From Psychrobacter sp. bablab_jr014 (GTDB lineage Bacteria > Pseudomonadota > Gammaproteobacteria > Pseudomonadales > Moraxellaceae): 46,915 bases of DNA. Below, in pieces: positions 34,410-45,434 of this stretch (the first letter of the stretch is position 1; every line of letters starts with the position of its first letter). The notes under the pieces were generated by a model. The model was not told the origin of the DNA. It did no database searches and saw only the letters and a program-made list of their open reading frames with translations. The stretch is from positions 1-46,915 of the forward strand of contig NZ_JACDXT010000022.1 in NCBI RefSeq assembly GCF_016464015.1, written 5' to 3'. The translations under genes were made by a program, and so were the position numbers.

Positions 34410-35714
34410 ATGAGCCAAGATTCCCGTGCTGATGCCACAAACGCGCCACAAAAGACGCAAAATAATAGCGACGCCGCAGTATCGACTGCTGAGCAAAACG
34501 CGCCAACACCAGCCGCCACACCATCAAAAGCAACAGCGCCTACGGATGGGCAAAGCACGCAAGCGAACACAGCAAACGATACGGCTAATACAAACAATGA
34601 TAATGTAGATAGTGATGCGGACAACGACACGCCAATGCCGCCTAAAGAGCCCATCCCAACCCCTGCTCGCTGGTCACCAAAGAAAAAATCCCTTTGGGGT
34701 CTAGGCTTTTTTATCGCGCTGATTCTGATTGGTATTGCGCTGATTTTGTACGCATGGCAGCTGCCGCCGTTTACCTCAAACGTGCAAAAGACGGACAATG
34801 CGTTTATCAAAGGTAAGACCACCATTATCAGCCCGCAGGTCTCAGGTTATGTGGATAGCGTCATGGTACAAGACTTTGATACCGTCAACGCAGGCGACGT
34901 ACTGGTCAAAATTGATGACCGTACCTTTACTCAGCAGCTTGAACAGGCCGAAGCCAATATTGACGTCGCGACCACCAACCGTTCATCCAATGAGCAAGAC
35001 ACTGAATCGAGCCGTGCCCAGATTGAAGCACGTCAAGCCGACTTATATAGCGCGCAAGTGAGCGTCCAAAGCGCGGCAGAAGATGTTAAGCGCTACGAAG
35101 GTTTAGACGCTATCGGCGCGGTATCTAAAGCGGAAGTAGCACATACCAAAGCACAGCTCGCTAAGGCACGTGCTGCCGTGCAACAAGCCGAAGCCAATCT
35201 ACAAGCTGCGCGTGAAGCCAAAGACAAAACACGTGGTAGCCGTGCGTCACTAGATGCCAACATTAAAAATGCCGAAGCAGCTGCCAAGCAAGCGCAAATC
35301 AATTTAGACAATACCGTGATTACTGCGCCTGAATCAGGCCAGCTCAGCCAAGTCAGCGTCAAAGCAGGTCAGTTCGTCAACGCAGGCACGCAACTGATGT
35401 ATATTGTGCCCAAAGGTGTGTGGGTCATTGCCAACTTTAAAGAAACGCAAGTGAGTGATATGCGTATCGGCATGCCAGCCACTATCCGCGTAGACGCCAT
35501 TGGTGGTACAGAATTTACGGGTCATATCAGCAATATTTCGCCTGCAACAGGCAGCGAATTTAGTGCTGGTGCGAGCAACCCTGCGACGGGCAACTATATT
35601 AAGATTACCCAGCGTATTCCTGTGCGTATCGACCTTGATCCCAATCAGCCGCAGCTAGAACAAATGCGACCTGGGATGTCGGTTGCCGCCAGTGTGGATA
35701 CCCGCGCCAAATAA
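34410..35714 (+). CDS. HlyD/EmrA-type membrane fusion protein
   Basis: A 434-residue periplasmic adaptor that links the MFS pump to an outer-membrane channel. It has an unusually long, disordered Ala/Thr/Asn/Asp-rich cytoplasmic tail (about 90 residues), then one membrane helix (GLGFFIALILIGIALILYAW). A biotinyl-lipoyl half-motif follows at TDNAFIKGKTTIISPQVSGY. The coiled-coil hairpin between residues 170 and 300 is Gln/Ala-rich, and the second lipoyl half is VITAPESGQLSQVSVKAGQF. AGGAG precedes the ATG, and the transporter is 99 bases upstream. A very strong terminator ends the locus. Confidence 0.92.
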   Translation: MSQDSRADATNAPQKTQNNSDAAVSTAEQNAPTPAATPSKATAPTDGQSTQANTANDTANTNNDNVDSDADNDTPMPPKEPIPTPARWSPKKKSLWGLGFFIALILIGIALILYAWQLPPFTSNVQKTDNAFIKGKTTIISPQVSGYVDSVMVQDFDTVNAGDVLVKIDDRTFTQQLEQAEANIDVATTNRSSNEQDTESSRAQIEARQADLYSAQVSVQSAAEDVKRYEGLDAIGAVSKAEVAHTKAQLAKARAAVQQAEANLQAAREAKDKTRGSRASLDANIKNAEAAAKQAQINLDNTVITAPESGQLSQVSVKAGQFVNAGTQLMYIVPKGVWVIANFKETQVSDMRIGMPATIRVDAIGGTEFTGHISNISPATGSEFSAGASNPATGNYIKITQRIPVRIDLDPNQPQLEQMRPGMSVAASVDTRAK

Positions 35715-35730
35715 GTCTATGGCTTGACAT

Positions 35731-35776
35731 AAAAAAACCCACGGTACAGGCTGAGTGCTTGTACCGTGGGTTTTTA
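35731..35776. terminator. Strong bidirectional terminator (HlyD / pdxH)
   Basis: ACCCACGGTACA (35737-35748) pairs perfectly with 35760-35771, extended by A/T pairs on the outside. It lies between convergent genes and serves both. Confidence 0.93.
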
Positions 35777-35801
35777 TTGATATCTATTAAGCGCTTAAAA
35801 A

Positions 35802-36458
35802 CTAAGGCAACAAGCGCGCCGTTTGCCAGTCGCCCTGCGCATCGTCTTTGGTGTAGACAATGCGGTCATGCATGCGATTGGCGCGACCTTGCCAAAACTC
35901 AATACGCGTCGCAACAATCTCGTAACCACCCCAGAATTCAGGCGCGGGCACTTCGCTGCCTTCAGGATATTGCGCTTGTAGCTCTGCAAAACGCGCTTCC
36001 ATCACCTCGCGGCTCTCCACCACGCCACTTTGTGGCTCGCTAACCCATGCGCCAACTTGGCTGTCATGCGGACGCTTATGAAAGTAATTAGCAGACTTTT
36101 GTACGTCAATTTTTCGGATATGGCCGCTAATACGCACTTGACGCTCTAATTGATGCCAAAAAAACAACACTTCTGCGTGTGGATTGGCGGCGACGTCTTG
36201 ACCTTTGTCGCTTTCATAATTGGTATAAAACACCACGCCTGCGTCCGTCAGCTCACGCATCAGTACAATACGTACGCTCGGCTGATTGTCAGCGCCGCAG
36301 GTGGCAAGGCTCATAGCATACGGCTCAGGCACTTTTTGTGCGACCGCTTCATTCATCCATTGCCCAAACAGAGCAAACGGCGACTCAGGCACAGACTGCT
36401 GCTCAAGGCTGCCTTTTTCGTATGACATTCGTTGCTCAGTAAAATCCAAACTCATCAC
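35802..36458 (-). CDS. pdxH: Pyridoxamine 5'-phosphate oxidase
   Basis: A cytosolic FMN enzyme that oxidises pyridoxine/pyridoxamine 5'-phosphate to pyridoxal 5'-phosphate. The 218-residue length is usual. FMN-binding segments are PSVRIVLMREL and VVFYTNYESDKGQDVAANP followed by LFFWHQLERQVRI; the C-terminal FWQGRANRMHDRIVY with final ARLLP is the family signature. It lies downstream of glmM on the same strand, 82 bases apart. Confidence 0.96.
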   Translation of the reverse strand: MMSLDFTEQRMSYEKGSLEQQSVPESPFALFGQWMNEAVAQKVPEPYAMSLATCGADNQPSVRIVLMRELTDAGVVFYTNYESDKGQDVAANPHAEVLFFWHQLERQVRISGHIRKIDVQKSANYFHKRPHDSQVGAWVSEPQSGVVESREVMEARFAELQAQYPEGSEVPAPEFWGGYEIVATRIEFWQGRANRMHDRIVYTKDDAQGDWQTARLLP

Positions 36459-36539
36459 CGCTCCTTTTATACGCGTACGCTTTTTTGTTTTATAAAAATG
36501 CTTGGCAACAAGTGCTCAAGCATTCACCATTCACGATAA

Positions 36540-37904
36540 TTACGCCAATACAGCTTTAATTTTGTCCGCCAGCTCATTAGCGAGCACATCGCATTCAATC
36601 TCGTCATCTGACTCAACCATGACACGAATCATCGGCTCAGTACCTGACTTACGAATCAGTAAACGACCGCGACCGACCAGACTGACGCGGGCTTTATCAA
36701 AGGCGGCGACCAACTCGTCATTATCATACGGGTCTTGCATCTGAGCTAGACGCACATTGACCAGTTTTTGCGGCAACACGTCGAAGCCTTCGGTAAGCTC
36801 ACTGAGCGCCTTACCCGAAGCCTGCATAATCGCAAGCACTTGTAACCCCGCGATGATGGCGTCGCCTGTGCGACTTTTGTCCAAGCAAAGAATGTGTCCT
36901 GACGGCTCACCGCCCAATATCCAGCCCTCTTTTTCTAAGTCTTGCATCACATAACGATCGCCAACTTTGGCACGTTTAAAGGCAATACCTTCACGCTGTA
37001 GCGCCAGCTCCAGTCCCATATTACTCATCAGTGTGCCTACCACGCCAGCCGCTTTGTTCGCGCCTTTGGTCGCAAGAATGTATAGGATGCCATCGCCATC
37101 AACCAACTGACCCAGCTCATCCACCATAATAATGCGGTCACCATCACCATCTAACGCAATACCCACATCGGCATTGTGCTCAACGACTGCTTGTTGTAGA
37201 GATTCAGGATGCGTAGAACCACAATCAGCATTGATATTAATACCGTCTGGCTGATTATGAATCGCAATAACCGTTGCGCCAAGTTCACGCAATACACGCG
37301 GCGCAACACTATAGCCTGCGCCATTGGCACAGTCGACAACGACGGTTAAATGACTTAAGTCATACTGATAGGGAAAGCTGCCCTTACAAAACTCAATATA
37401 GCGCCCTTTGGCATCGGCGGTGCGATGGTTTTTACCCAGTTCAGCAGGGTCAATAATGGGCATAATAACCGCATCGCTATCCGCGCTCATGATGTCATCA
37501 AGCTTATCATTAATGGCATTTTGCATCTCATCGCTCAGCTTTTTGCCTTCAGCAGAGAAGAATTTTACGCCATTGTCATAATAAGGATTGTGCGAGGCTG
37601 AGATAACCACGCCAGCATCTGCATGAAAACTGCGGGTCAAATGAGCAATAGCAGGTGTTGGTAATGGCCCAAGCATATGCACATCAACGCCCGCCGCGTT
37701 AAATCCAGCTTGCAGCGCCGCTTCAATCACATAGCCTGACAGACGTGTGTCTTTACCAATAACGACACTGGGCTTGCGGGTAGATTTTTGATTGTTTTCA
37801 ATGAGTACACGGCCTGTCACATAGCCTAACTTTAAAATAAAATCAGGGCTGATTGGTGCTTGACCAAATTTACCGCGAATACCGTCGGTACCAAAATAAC
37901 TCAT
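36540..37904 (-). CDS. glmM: Phosphoglucosamine mutase
   Basis: A cytosolic enzyme that interconverts glucosamine 6-phosphate and glucosamine 1-phosphate for UDP-GlcNAc, and so peptidoglycan and LPS synthesis. The active-site phosphoserine is in [12 protein letters not shown] (Ser104), magnesium binds DGDGDR near residue 240, and the substrate loop is GEPSGH. The C-terminal phosphate site is [16 protein letters not shown] 37904 ([11 protein letters not shown]) with GGAG 8 bases upstream is preferred over a start 14 codons earlier. It is usually essential. Confidence 0.96.
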   Translation of the reverse strand: MSYFGTDGIRGKFGQAPISPDFILKLGYVTGRVLIENNQKSTRKPSVVIGKDTRLSGYVIEAALQAGFNAAGVDVHMLGPLPTPAIAHLTRSFHADAGVVISASHNPYYDNGVKFFSAEGKKLSDEMQNAINDKLDDIMSADSDAVIMPIIDPAELGKNHRTADAKGRYIEFCKGSFPYQYDLSHLTVVVDCANGAGYSVAPRVLRELGATVIAIHNQPDGININADCGSTHPESLQQAVVEHNADVGIALDGDGDRIIMVDELGQLVDGDGILYILATKGANKAAGVVGTLMSNMGLELALQREGIAFKRAKVGDRYVMQDLEKEGWILGGEPSGHILCLDKSRTGDAIIAGLQVLAIMQASGKALSELTEGFDVLPQKLVNVRLAQMQDPYDNDELVAAFDKARVSLVGRGRLLIRKSGTEPMIRVMVESDDEIECDVLANELADKIKAVLA

Positions 37905-38007
37905 CGTAAACACTCCTTTTTTATAAAAACCATCAATCGCGGACACGCTTGTCCGTCTTTATCGTTATTCGTCTGGCGCTGAATAATGCCATAGCGTATT
38001 GTACAAA

Positions 38008-38045
38008 AAAAAAGCCAACAATGAACCTGCATTGTTGGCTATTTT
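38008..38045 (-). terminator. Rho-independent terminator of guaB
   Basis: GCCAACAATG pairs with CATTGTTGGC around a short loop, and on the minus strand a run of nine T follows. The 174-bp element (38062-38235) lies between guaB and this terminator, so it should be part of the guaB transcript. Confidence 0.88.
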
Positions 38046-38061
38046 ATAGACAAATTGTCAC

Positions 38062-38235
38062 TCGGGCGTGTGCCTATTTTAAAAATGGTGATAAAAATGA
38101 GGTAAATCAAAGGCAAACAAGGAAAATAGCACAGGCAATATCAAGATATTGACCAGCTATTTGACACCGTTTGCCAAAGATTTAGCCATTTTTAGCCCAT
38201 TTAGTCATAAACGTTTAAATTAGGCACACGCCCTA
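38062..38235. mobile_element. 174-bp MITE-like element, copy 3
   Basis: It has the same length, orientation and inner hairpin blocks as the copies at 10316 and 20432, but distinct inner ends: GGGCGTGTGCCTA on the left and TAGGCACACGCCC on the right. The four differing bases are matched on the opposite arm. The left flanking dinucleotide is TC instead of TA, while the right is TA. It starts five bases behind the guaB stop. Confidence 0.88.
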
Positions 38236-38239
38236 ACCC

Positions 38240-39730
<1,491 letters not shown>

Positions 39731-39860
39731 TTATTTTGGTGGGCAGGAACCAAGCGTGGTGAATGGCTTCATCAAGACATATTACAGCAGCAGACCTATT
39801 ACAGTCCTCTTTATGCGTGCAAACTGTCTTTGCTCAGTTATCCTATAAAAATAACGCCAC

Positions 39861-39889
39861 ATTATAACAAATAAGCCCTGTGCTGACAC
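39861..39889 (-). promoter_or_regulatory. guaB promoter
   Basis: Read on the minus strand, GTGTCA (-35; 39884-39889) is 17 bases from a perfect TATAAT (-10; 39861-39866). The transcription start would be near 39854, giving a leader of about 140 bases before the guaB ATG. Confidence 0.7.
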
Positions 39890-39904
39890 ATTAAATTTGT
39901 CAGA

Positions 39905-41866
39905 TTATTTGTCCAAGATAACGCTATTATCATGATAATCCTCATCATCAGGCTTCTTTTCGCGGGTTAAGCTGATACGTTCCATAGGCAGATAGGCATT
40001 TTGTTCACGGAACAGATAGCTGAGCATCGCCTCACGCACATTACAAGAGAGCGTCCAGCCCTCAATAGGGCCAATACCTGATACCGCGCCACGCAGCTTG
40101 ATGGTGCGCTCGGTCACTTCGACCACGTATACTTCAGGTTCCGTCTTGCCATCCCACAATTCACTGCTCTTGGTGACTTCAATGAATTTTTGGCGAATGA
40201 CCTCAATGTCTGCGCCATAATCGACGTATAAAAACACAGGACAGGTTTGGTGTGCCTCTGTATGTGACCAGTTTTCAATCACATCGGTACTAAAATTACG
40301 CATCGGCACAATCAGACGCCGCTCATCCCACGTCTTAAGTACCGCATAGGTGTAGCGCAAATCCTCGATGGTGCTAAAGTTGCCATCCAAAATCACACTA
40401 TCCCCAATACGCACAGGCTGCGTAATAGCGACCTGCATACCTGCGATAATATTGCCTAAAATCGGCTGCGCTGCGATACCAATCACTGCCCCTGCAATCC
40501 CCGCCGAGGTTAAAAGCGTCTTGCCCAGCCCTTCAATATTGGTAAATTCACTGAGTCCAACCCAAAACCCACCCAGTATCATGACAAAGATAAATATCCG
40601 CCGAAAAACCGACACATAGGTACGGCGGCGGCGCTCTTTATCAAAGTTTTCTGAGCCTAAGATATCAATCTGCAAATCTTGGTAGCGGTTGGCAAAAAAG
40701 TTAATCGCGCGGACGCCCAGCCATATTGCACTGACGACCAAAGCAATCCACACAATCGGACGTAAGGAAGACGCCATTGCATCTATATACGGAAAACCGC
40801 CTGAGACCAGCGTGAATACCAAAGACGCACTAATCGTAAAGGTCAGCGGTACGGTTAATTTACTCAATAAATCAACAATACCCTTACGCCCCTGTACGTG
40901 ATAGGTATTTTCTTCATCGATGACATACCAATTTAACAGCTTGGTTGCACCTTTACTAAGTATCCAACCAATCCCTAACGTCAAGCTGATAAACACCAGT
41001 AAGGCGATGAACTCCCACACCGCAATGCCAAAAAAACGCAGCTCCATCCAATCGGGTAGATAGCGTTCAAACTGTGCAGGATGGTATTGCTCATATAAGA
41101 TATCGATATTTTCAACAGTTTGTGCCGAAAATACCCATACAGGCTGCGCATCATCAACGCGCACCCGCTCCAAGTAAATAGGCAAGCGGCGATCACGATA
41201 ATCAATGTAGCCAAGCTTTATTGAGCGTCTTGGCACACCCATCACGCTACTGGTATCGCCAATCGGCGGTTCAATCAAACCATCGGAGCGATCAGGCATA
41301 TCATCAAAGTTATAGAGCTTTTTTTTGGTTAATAAAAAATCCAAACGCTTAGTCAGCTCTAGCGCTCGATTACGCTGTAATCTTTCATCAAGCAGGTTTA
41401 AATTGAGCGCATAGGCGGCTAAGTCATAACGCTTTTGTACCATTGCCGACTGAAAAAACTCTAAGGTGGATAACGGGGTTGCTAAATTGGGCGGCTCTGG
41501 CAGCTCTGGCAGCCCTTTATTTAACATCTCTAATTCATAATAGCTTTCATTAAAGTCCCCCTTTAGCCCTGTGTCACCTTGCAGATATCCTGCTTGCTGC
41601 GCAGCATTATTGACAGGGTTTAGGATTTCTTGTTTGATGTCGGCAGGGTTATCTAACGCCTTGTCGATCTCTTGCAGCTTTTGCTCAGCATAAGCGGTAA
41701 AACTGTCGGGCGCGGCCGTTTGTGTGGTCTTGGTATCTTGTCTGGCTGAATCTTCGGGTGCGGCATATGCCAATGTTACCGCCGAGGCAACGACACAAGC
41801 GCTCAATACTTTTCTGATAAAAGATAATCCAGTAGATGGGCTTTGGTGGCAAGAAAAAAAAGGCAT
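39905..41866 (-). CDS. MscS-family mechanosensitive ion channel with large N-terminal domain
   Basis: A 653-residue inner-membrane channel. A signal-like N-terminus (VLSACVVASAVTLAYA) precedes a periplasmic helical region of about 230 residues rich in Leu, Asn and Arg. Several membrane helices follow (about residues 285-470). The pore helix region is LLTSAGIAGAVIGIAAQPIL followed by GNIIAGMQVAITQPVRIGDSV; the beta domain has WDERRLIVPMRNF and ENWSH. It probably releases solutes on hypo-osmotic shock. It is larger than MscS (286 residues) but smaller than MscK. A separate promoter drives guaB downstream. Confidence 0.88.
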   Translation of the reverse strand: MPFFSCHQSPSTGLSFIRKVLSACVVASAVTLAYAAPEDSARQDTKTTQTAAPDSFTAYAEQKLQEIDKALDNPADIKQEILNPVNNAAQQAGYLQGDTGLKGDFNESYYELEMLNKGLPELPEPPNLATPLSTLEFFQSAMVQKRYDLAAYALNLNLLDERLQRNRALELTKRLDFLLTKKKLYNFDDMPDRSDGLIEPPIGDTSSVMGVPRRSIKLGYIDYRDRRLPIYLERVRVDDAQPVWVFSAQTVENIDILYEQYHPAQFERYLPDWMELRFFGIAVWEFIALLVFISLTLGIGWILSKGATKLLNWYVIDEENTYHVQGRKGIVDLLSKLTVPLTFTISASLVFTLVSGGFPYIDAMASSLRPIVWIALVVSAIWLGVRAINFFANRYQDLQIDILGSENFDKERRRRTYVSVFRRIFIFVMILGGFWVGLSEFTNIEGLGKTLLTSAGIAGAVIGIAAQPILGNIIAGMQVAITQPVRIGDSVILDGNFSTIEDLRYTYAVLKTWDERRLIVPMRNFSTDVIENWSHTEAHQTCPVFLYVDYGADIEVIRQKFIEVTKSSELWDGKTEPEVYVVEVTERTIKLRGAVSGIGPIEGWTLSCNVREAMLSYLFREQNAYLPMERISLTREKKPDDEDYHDNSVILDK

Positions 41867-41911
41867 AACATCTACTCTAAGTCACGAAATAATACAATGT
41901 ACTCACTGTAC

Positions 41912-41943
41912 AAAAAAAAGCCTGCAATCGCAGGCTCTTTTTG
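41912..41943 (-). terminator. Rho-independent terminator of cysS
   Basis: AGCCTGC (41919-41925) pairs with GCAGGCT (41930-41936). On the minus strand it is followed by a run of eight T. Confidence 0.88.
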
Positions 41944-42002
41944 TTGATATGTTGTTGGTAGTGCAGCTTTATTCAAGCGCGCTGGCTGTGACCTATATGG
42001 TC

Positions 42003-43460
42003 TTACGCCCGTCGCCATGTGGTGCCGCTACGGCTGTCTTCAAGCTCAATGCCTGCTTCTTTGAGCAGCTCACGAATCTCGTCTGCGCGCGCAAAGTTTT
42101 TGTCCTTTTTCGCAGTGGCGCGTTCAGCAATAAAGTCATCAATGGCACTGTCACTCAAGCCATCTGATTTATCCTCACCGACCACCGCTTGTAAAAACTG
42201 CGCCACAGGCTGCTGCAATAGATTTAACGCGCCTGCCAAGGCTTTGAGGTGGCTTGCAGCCTTGCGGGCGCTGTCGATATCATCAGCCTTAATACCGCGA
42301 TTAACCTCGCGTGATAAGCCGAACAACACACTGATTGCCGCCGCGCTATTAAAGTCATCATTCATCGCGCTGATAAATTGCTGACCTGCTTCACTGGCAT
42401 ACGCTTCAGCAATAATCGCATCGTCAATGACAATGTCGCTGTCTTGCTGCTCAACGATTTTAAGTGCATGATACAGACGACTTAGGCTATTGTGCGCTTC
42501 GGTCAAGGCACTGTCCGAGAAGTTGACCTGACTGCGGTAATGGCTGGACAATAAGAAAAAGCGGATGGTCTCAGGCAGATACTGCTGCATCACATCGCGA
42601 ATGGTAAAAAAGTTGCCAAGTGACTTGGACATTTTTTCGCCATCGACATTGATAAAGCCCACGTGCATCCAGTTGCGCGCATACTCACAGCCTGTGCTGG
42701 CTTCAGATTGGGCAATCTCATTTTCATGATGCGGAAATTGCAGATCATGCCCGCCGCCATGAATATCAAAGGTGTGTCCAAGGCACTTAGTCGACATCGC
42801 CGAGCATTCGATATGCCAGCCAGGACGCCCTTTACCCCACGGTGATGCCCAATGCGGCTCGTTTGGCTTTGCTGCTTTCCATAGCACAAAATCAAAGGCA
42901 TTGCGCTTGTCATTGTCCACATCGACGCGTGAGCCTGCCTGCATCTCATCAAGGTTGCGCTTTGAGAGCTTGCCATAATTGGCAAAACTGTCGACCGCGT
43001 AATACACATCGCCATTATCCGCGCTATAGGCGTAGTCATTGTCTACTAAGTTTTGAATCATCGACTGCATATCATCGATATGGTCAGTGGCGCGTGGCTC
43101 AGCATTCGGGCGCTCACAGCCAAGTCTTGCGGCGTCCTCATGCATCGCCTCGATAAAGCGCTCGGTTAGGCTGCTGATGTCTTCGTTATTCTCTGCGGCG
43201 CGGGCGATAATTTTGTCATCAATGTCAGTGATGTTGCGCACATAGTTAACGTCATAGCCGAGCGTACGCATCCAGCGCACCGCCATATCAAAGGCGACCA
43301 TTACACGCGCATGACCAATATGACAATAGTCATACACCGTCATGCCGCAGACATACATACCCACTTGCCCAGCAACAAGCGGCTGAAACTGACGTTTTTG
43401 TCCAGTCAATGAGTCGTAGATAGCGAGCTGCTTGGCAGCATCGGCAAGAGATGTGGTCAT
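42003..43460 (-). CDS. cysS: Cysteinyl-tRNA synthetase
   Basis: A cytosolic class I synthetase that charges tRNA-Cys. The HIGH motif is HIGH at residues 47-50 (in [12 protein letters not shown]) and KMSKS is at 276-280. Zinc ligands are expected at Cys38 (VCGMTVYDY), Cys219 (WHIECS), His244 and Glu248 (HHENE). The C-terminal region has the anticodon-binding helices and ends RSGTTWRRA. At 485 residues it is of normal length. It is monocistronic, with its own terminator and a repeat-bearing gap upstream. Confidence 0.97.
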   Translation of the reverse strand: MTTSLADAAKQLAIYDSLTGQKRQFQPLVAGQVGMYVCGMTVYDYCHIGHARVMVAFDMAVRWMRTLGYDVNYVRNITDIDDKIIARAAENNEDISSLTERFIEAMHEDAARLGCERPNAEPRATDHIDDMQSMIQNLVDNDYAYSADNGDVYYAVDSFANYGKLSKRNLDEMQAGSRVDVDNDKRNAFDFVLWKAAKPNEPHWASPWGKGRPGWHIECSAMSTKCLGHTFDIHGGGHDLQFPHHENEIAQSEASTGCEYARNWMHVGFINVDGEKMSKSLGNFFTIRDVMQQYLPETIRFFLLSSHYRSQVNFSDSALTEAHNSLSRLYHALKIVEQQDSDIVIDDAIIAEAYASEAGQQFISAMNDDFNSAAAISVLFGLSREVNRGIKADDIDSARKAASHLKALAGALNLLQQPVAQFLQAVVGEDKSDGLSDSAIDDFIAERATAKKDKNFARADEIRELLKEAGIELEDSRSGTTWRRA

Positions 43461-43774
43461 AAAGGTATCGCCTTTTGGTAAAAATCAAAGTAAAGCCAAA
43501 AAAGTCCTTGCCAGCGCTCAGCTAAGATATAGTTAAGTCAACTTAGAAATGATACAGCGAGATTAAAGGCTATTTTTCGCAGCCTCTGGAGACGAAGTCA
43601 CAGAAAGCGAGGGAAATAGCATTTAATCGAGCGTGTTTCTGATGCCATATCAGTTTTACTTAGGTTTTACTATAAAACAGCGACCGCCAAACAAGTCGCC
43701 GATTATCTTAGCGAACTTGGGCATAAAATACTACAATGACGCACAAATACTCAAATTTATAAGCAAGGACAGTT
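43461..43774. other. Intergenic region holding the second copy of the 81-bp repeat
   Basis: No gene is supported in these 314 bases. The middle holds the 81-bp repeat (43554-43634); the right end leads into the adenosyltransferase gene with AAGGACAGTT as its ribosome site. No cobalamin riboswitch pattern was noticed. Confidence 0.6.
43554..43634. repeat. 81-bp imperfect palindromic repeat, copy B
   Basis: It has the same length as 5638-5718 and aligns with it without gaps. Its arms GAGATTAAAGGCTATTTTTC and the reverse complement of the right side (GATTAAATGCTATTTCCC) form a long hairpin. It lies upstream of both cysS (minus) and the adenosyltransferase gene (plus). Confidence 0.6.
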
Positions 43775-44377
43775 ATGGGCAATCGCTTAAGCAAGATATA
43801 CACACGTACAGGCGACGATGGCACGACAGGGATGGCAGATGGCTCGCGCCTCAGTAAAGCCGATGCGCTCTTTAATACCATGGGTGATATTGACGAGCTA
43901 AACTCCCATCTTGGTATGGTGCGCACTTTATTAACCAAAGCGCCTACGCACCATGACGAGACGACCAACCATGATTTGATGCACACCTTAACCATCATTC
44001 AGCACTTGCTGTTCAACCTAGGCGGCGAGCTGGCCATGCCCGAATACCAAGGTGTCAATGACAAACACATCACATGGCTAGAGACGCAGATTGACCGCTT
44101 AAACAGCACCTTACCGCCTTTAAAAGACTTTATCCTACCAACAGGCTCAGCGCTCGTTAGCCAATTACACATTGCGCGTAGTGTCTGCCGCCGTGCTGAA
44201 CGTCAAGCCGTCGCTCTACACGCCGAGCGTCATGACGCCATTCGCCAGACGGCGCTTAGCTTTATCAATCGCTTGTCCGATTGGCTGTTTGTGGCAGCGC
44301 GCTTTTGTACTGATACAGATCATACAGAGGTATTATGGAATGCTTCCGTTTTAGCAGAATTTAACGAAACAGACTAA
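43775..44377 (+). CDS. PduO-type ATP:cob(I)alamin adenosyltransferase
   Basis: A 200-residue cytosolic enzyme that adenosylates cob(I)alamin to form coenzyme B12. The ATP-binding N-terminus IYTRTGDDGTTGMADGSRLSK is diagnostic of the PduO family, followed by GDIDELNSHLGMVR. The helix with RSVCRRAERQAVAL and the final segment NRLSDWLFVAARFC complete the fold. No B12-dependent enzyme or biosynthesis gene is next to it, so it probably serves salvage for a distant enzyme. A clear terminator follows 25 bases behind the stop. Confidence 0.93.
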   Translation: MGNRLSKIYTRTGDDGTTGMADGSRLSKADALFNTMGDIDELNSHLGMVRTLLTKAPTHHDETTNHDLMHTLTIIQHLLFNLGGELAMPEYQGVNDKHITWLETQIDRLNSTLPPLKDFILPTGSALVSQLHIARSVCRRAERQAVALHAERHDAIRQTALSFINRLSDWLFVAARFCTDTDHTEVLWNASVLAEFNETD

Positions 44378-44402
44378 CCCGTTATCGAATAGCGCGAATA
44401 GC

Positions 44403-44441
44403 AAAACGCCCAGCAAGCAAGCCTACTGGGCGTTTTATTTT
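44403..44441 (+). terminator. Terminator after the adenosyltransferase gene
   Basis: AAAACGCCCAG (44403-44413) is perfectly complementary to 44426-44436, followed by a T-rich run. It lies between convergent genes. Confidence 0.9.
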
Positions 44442-44483
44442 ATTAAAGACGTGAGGCGTCAACTCACTTAACCATGATAGTGA

Positions 44484-45434
44484 TTAGTACGTGGCTTCAT
44501 TGTCATAAGTAATGACCATTTCGGTTTGCTTGTCCGTTGGCACTTGGCTCAGTGCAGGTTTGTTGCCATTATTGTTATTTGCGCTGCTGGTATTGCTGCT
44601 GTTTGCATTGCTATTACTTGCGCTGCTGTTATTACTGCTATTACCGCTATTTGTGCTGCTTGGTTCAGGCGCGGATGTTGGCTCGATAGGCTCTAGTGGC
44701 TCCACACGTGGTGGCGTTGGGGTTTGCTGGACTTGATCAGCGCGGCGTTCATTGCGGCGCGTCGCCTCTGCTGCCTGACGCTCAGCATTTAGCTCATCGA
44801 TACGCTCTTTAACCACCGCACTCGCAAGGATATCGGCCACGCTGTTCACGATGACTGGACGACCTGCGATACGCATCTGTAGCTGTCCGCTTTGCATACC
44901 CACCACATAGGTAAAGGCGTCATCTATCAACATGTTGTTATTGATGCTGATATTTTGTTCTGCTAAGCGATTTGGCAAGTTTGGCAGATTGTTCGCCGCA
45001 CCAAATGTACTCGCTTGGTACAAGTCTTCGCTAGATAGGGTCATACTAACACTGGCACGACAAGTAGTGGTGTTGCTATCGCTTGCGTCTGACAACATAG
45101 TGGCATGGTTGATGTCAATCATTACGCGGTTACTTTTGGTGCTCAGCGCATTACTATCTACGCTGATATCTGCACGGTCAGCATAATCTGCTAGAGCACG
45201 CTGTGCCTGCTGGTTAAGGCCATTTTCAAGCGCACTTTTTAGGCGATCTTCAATCATCGGATCATTACATTCAATCAGTGGCGCTTGTGGCTCTTCGACC
45301 ACCACAGGGGCTTCTTCAGCCGTCTCTTCAGGTTTATCCTCTGAGCGGTTACAGCCTGCGACCGCTAGACCACACATTACTGTAATACCTGCCAGCTGCT
45401 GCCACTTTTTCCACTGATGATTGACTGTACTCAT
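44484..45434 (-). CDS. Predicted lipoprotein with Asn/Ser-rich C-terminal tail
   Basis: A 316-residue secreted protein of unknown function. After the lipobox AVAGC comes an acidic linker (EDKPEETAEEAPVVVEEPQA) and a domain of about 150 residues with two cysteines (IECNDP and TTTCRAS). There is a charged helix near residue 215, a Pro/Glu stretch, and then about 40 residues of almost only Asn, Ser and Ala. The tail is low-complexity, which makes it prone to length change. ATG 45434 is preferred to the TTG five codons upstream, as GGGAG lies 8 bases before it. Confidence 0.8.
   Translation of the reverse strand: MSTVNHQWKKWQQLAGITVMCGLAVAGCNRSEDKPEETAEEAPVVVEEPQAPLIECNDPMIEDRLKSALENGLNQQAQRALADYADRADISVDSNALSTKSNRVMIDINHATMLSDASDSNTTTCRASVSMTLSSEDLYQASTFGAANNLPNLPNRLAEQNISINNNMLIDDAFTYVVGMQSGQLQMRIAGRPVIVNSVADILASAVVKERIDELNAERQAAEATRRNERRADQVQQTPTPPRVEPLEPIEPTSAPEPSSTNSGNSSNNSSASNSNANSSNTSSANNNNGNKPALSQVPTDKQTEMVITYDNEATY

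Noticed and set aside
41724..42167. Plus-strand open frame of 147 codons over the MscS start and cysS end
   Set aside because: It crosses the cysS terminator and is antisense to two well-supported genes.
43461..43774. Cobalamin riboswitch upstream of the adenosyltransferase gene
   Set aside because: No B12-box-like pattern was seen; the structured sequence there is the 81-bp repeat also found at 5638.
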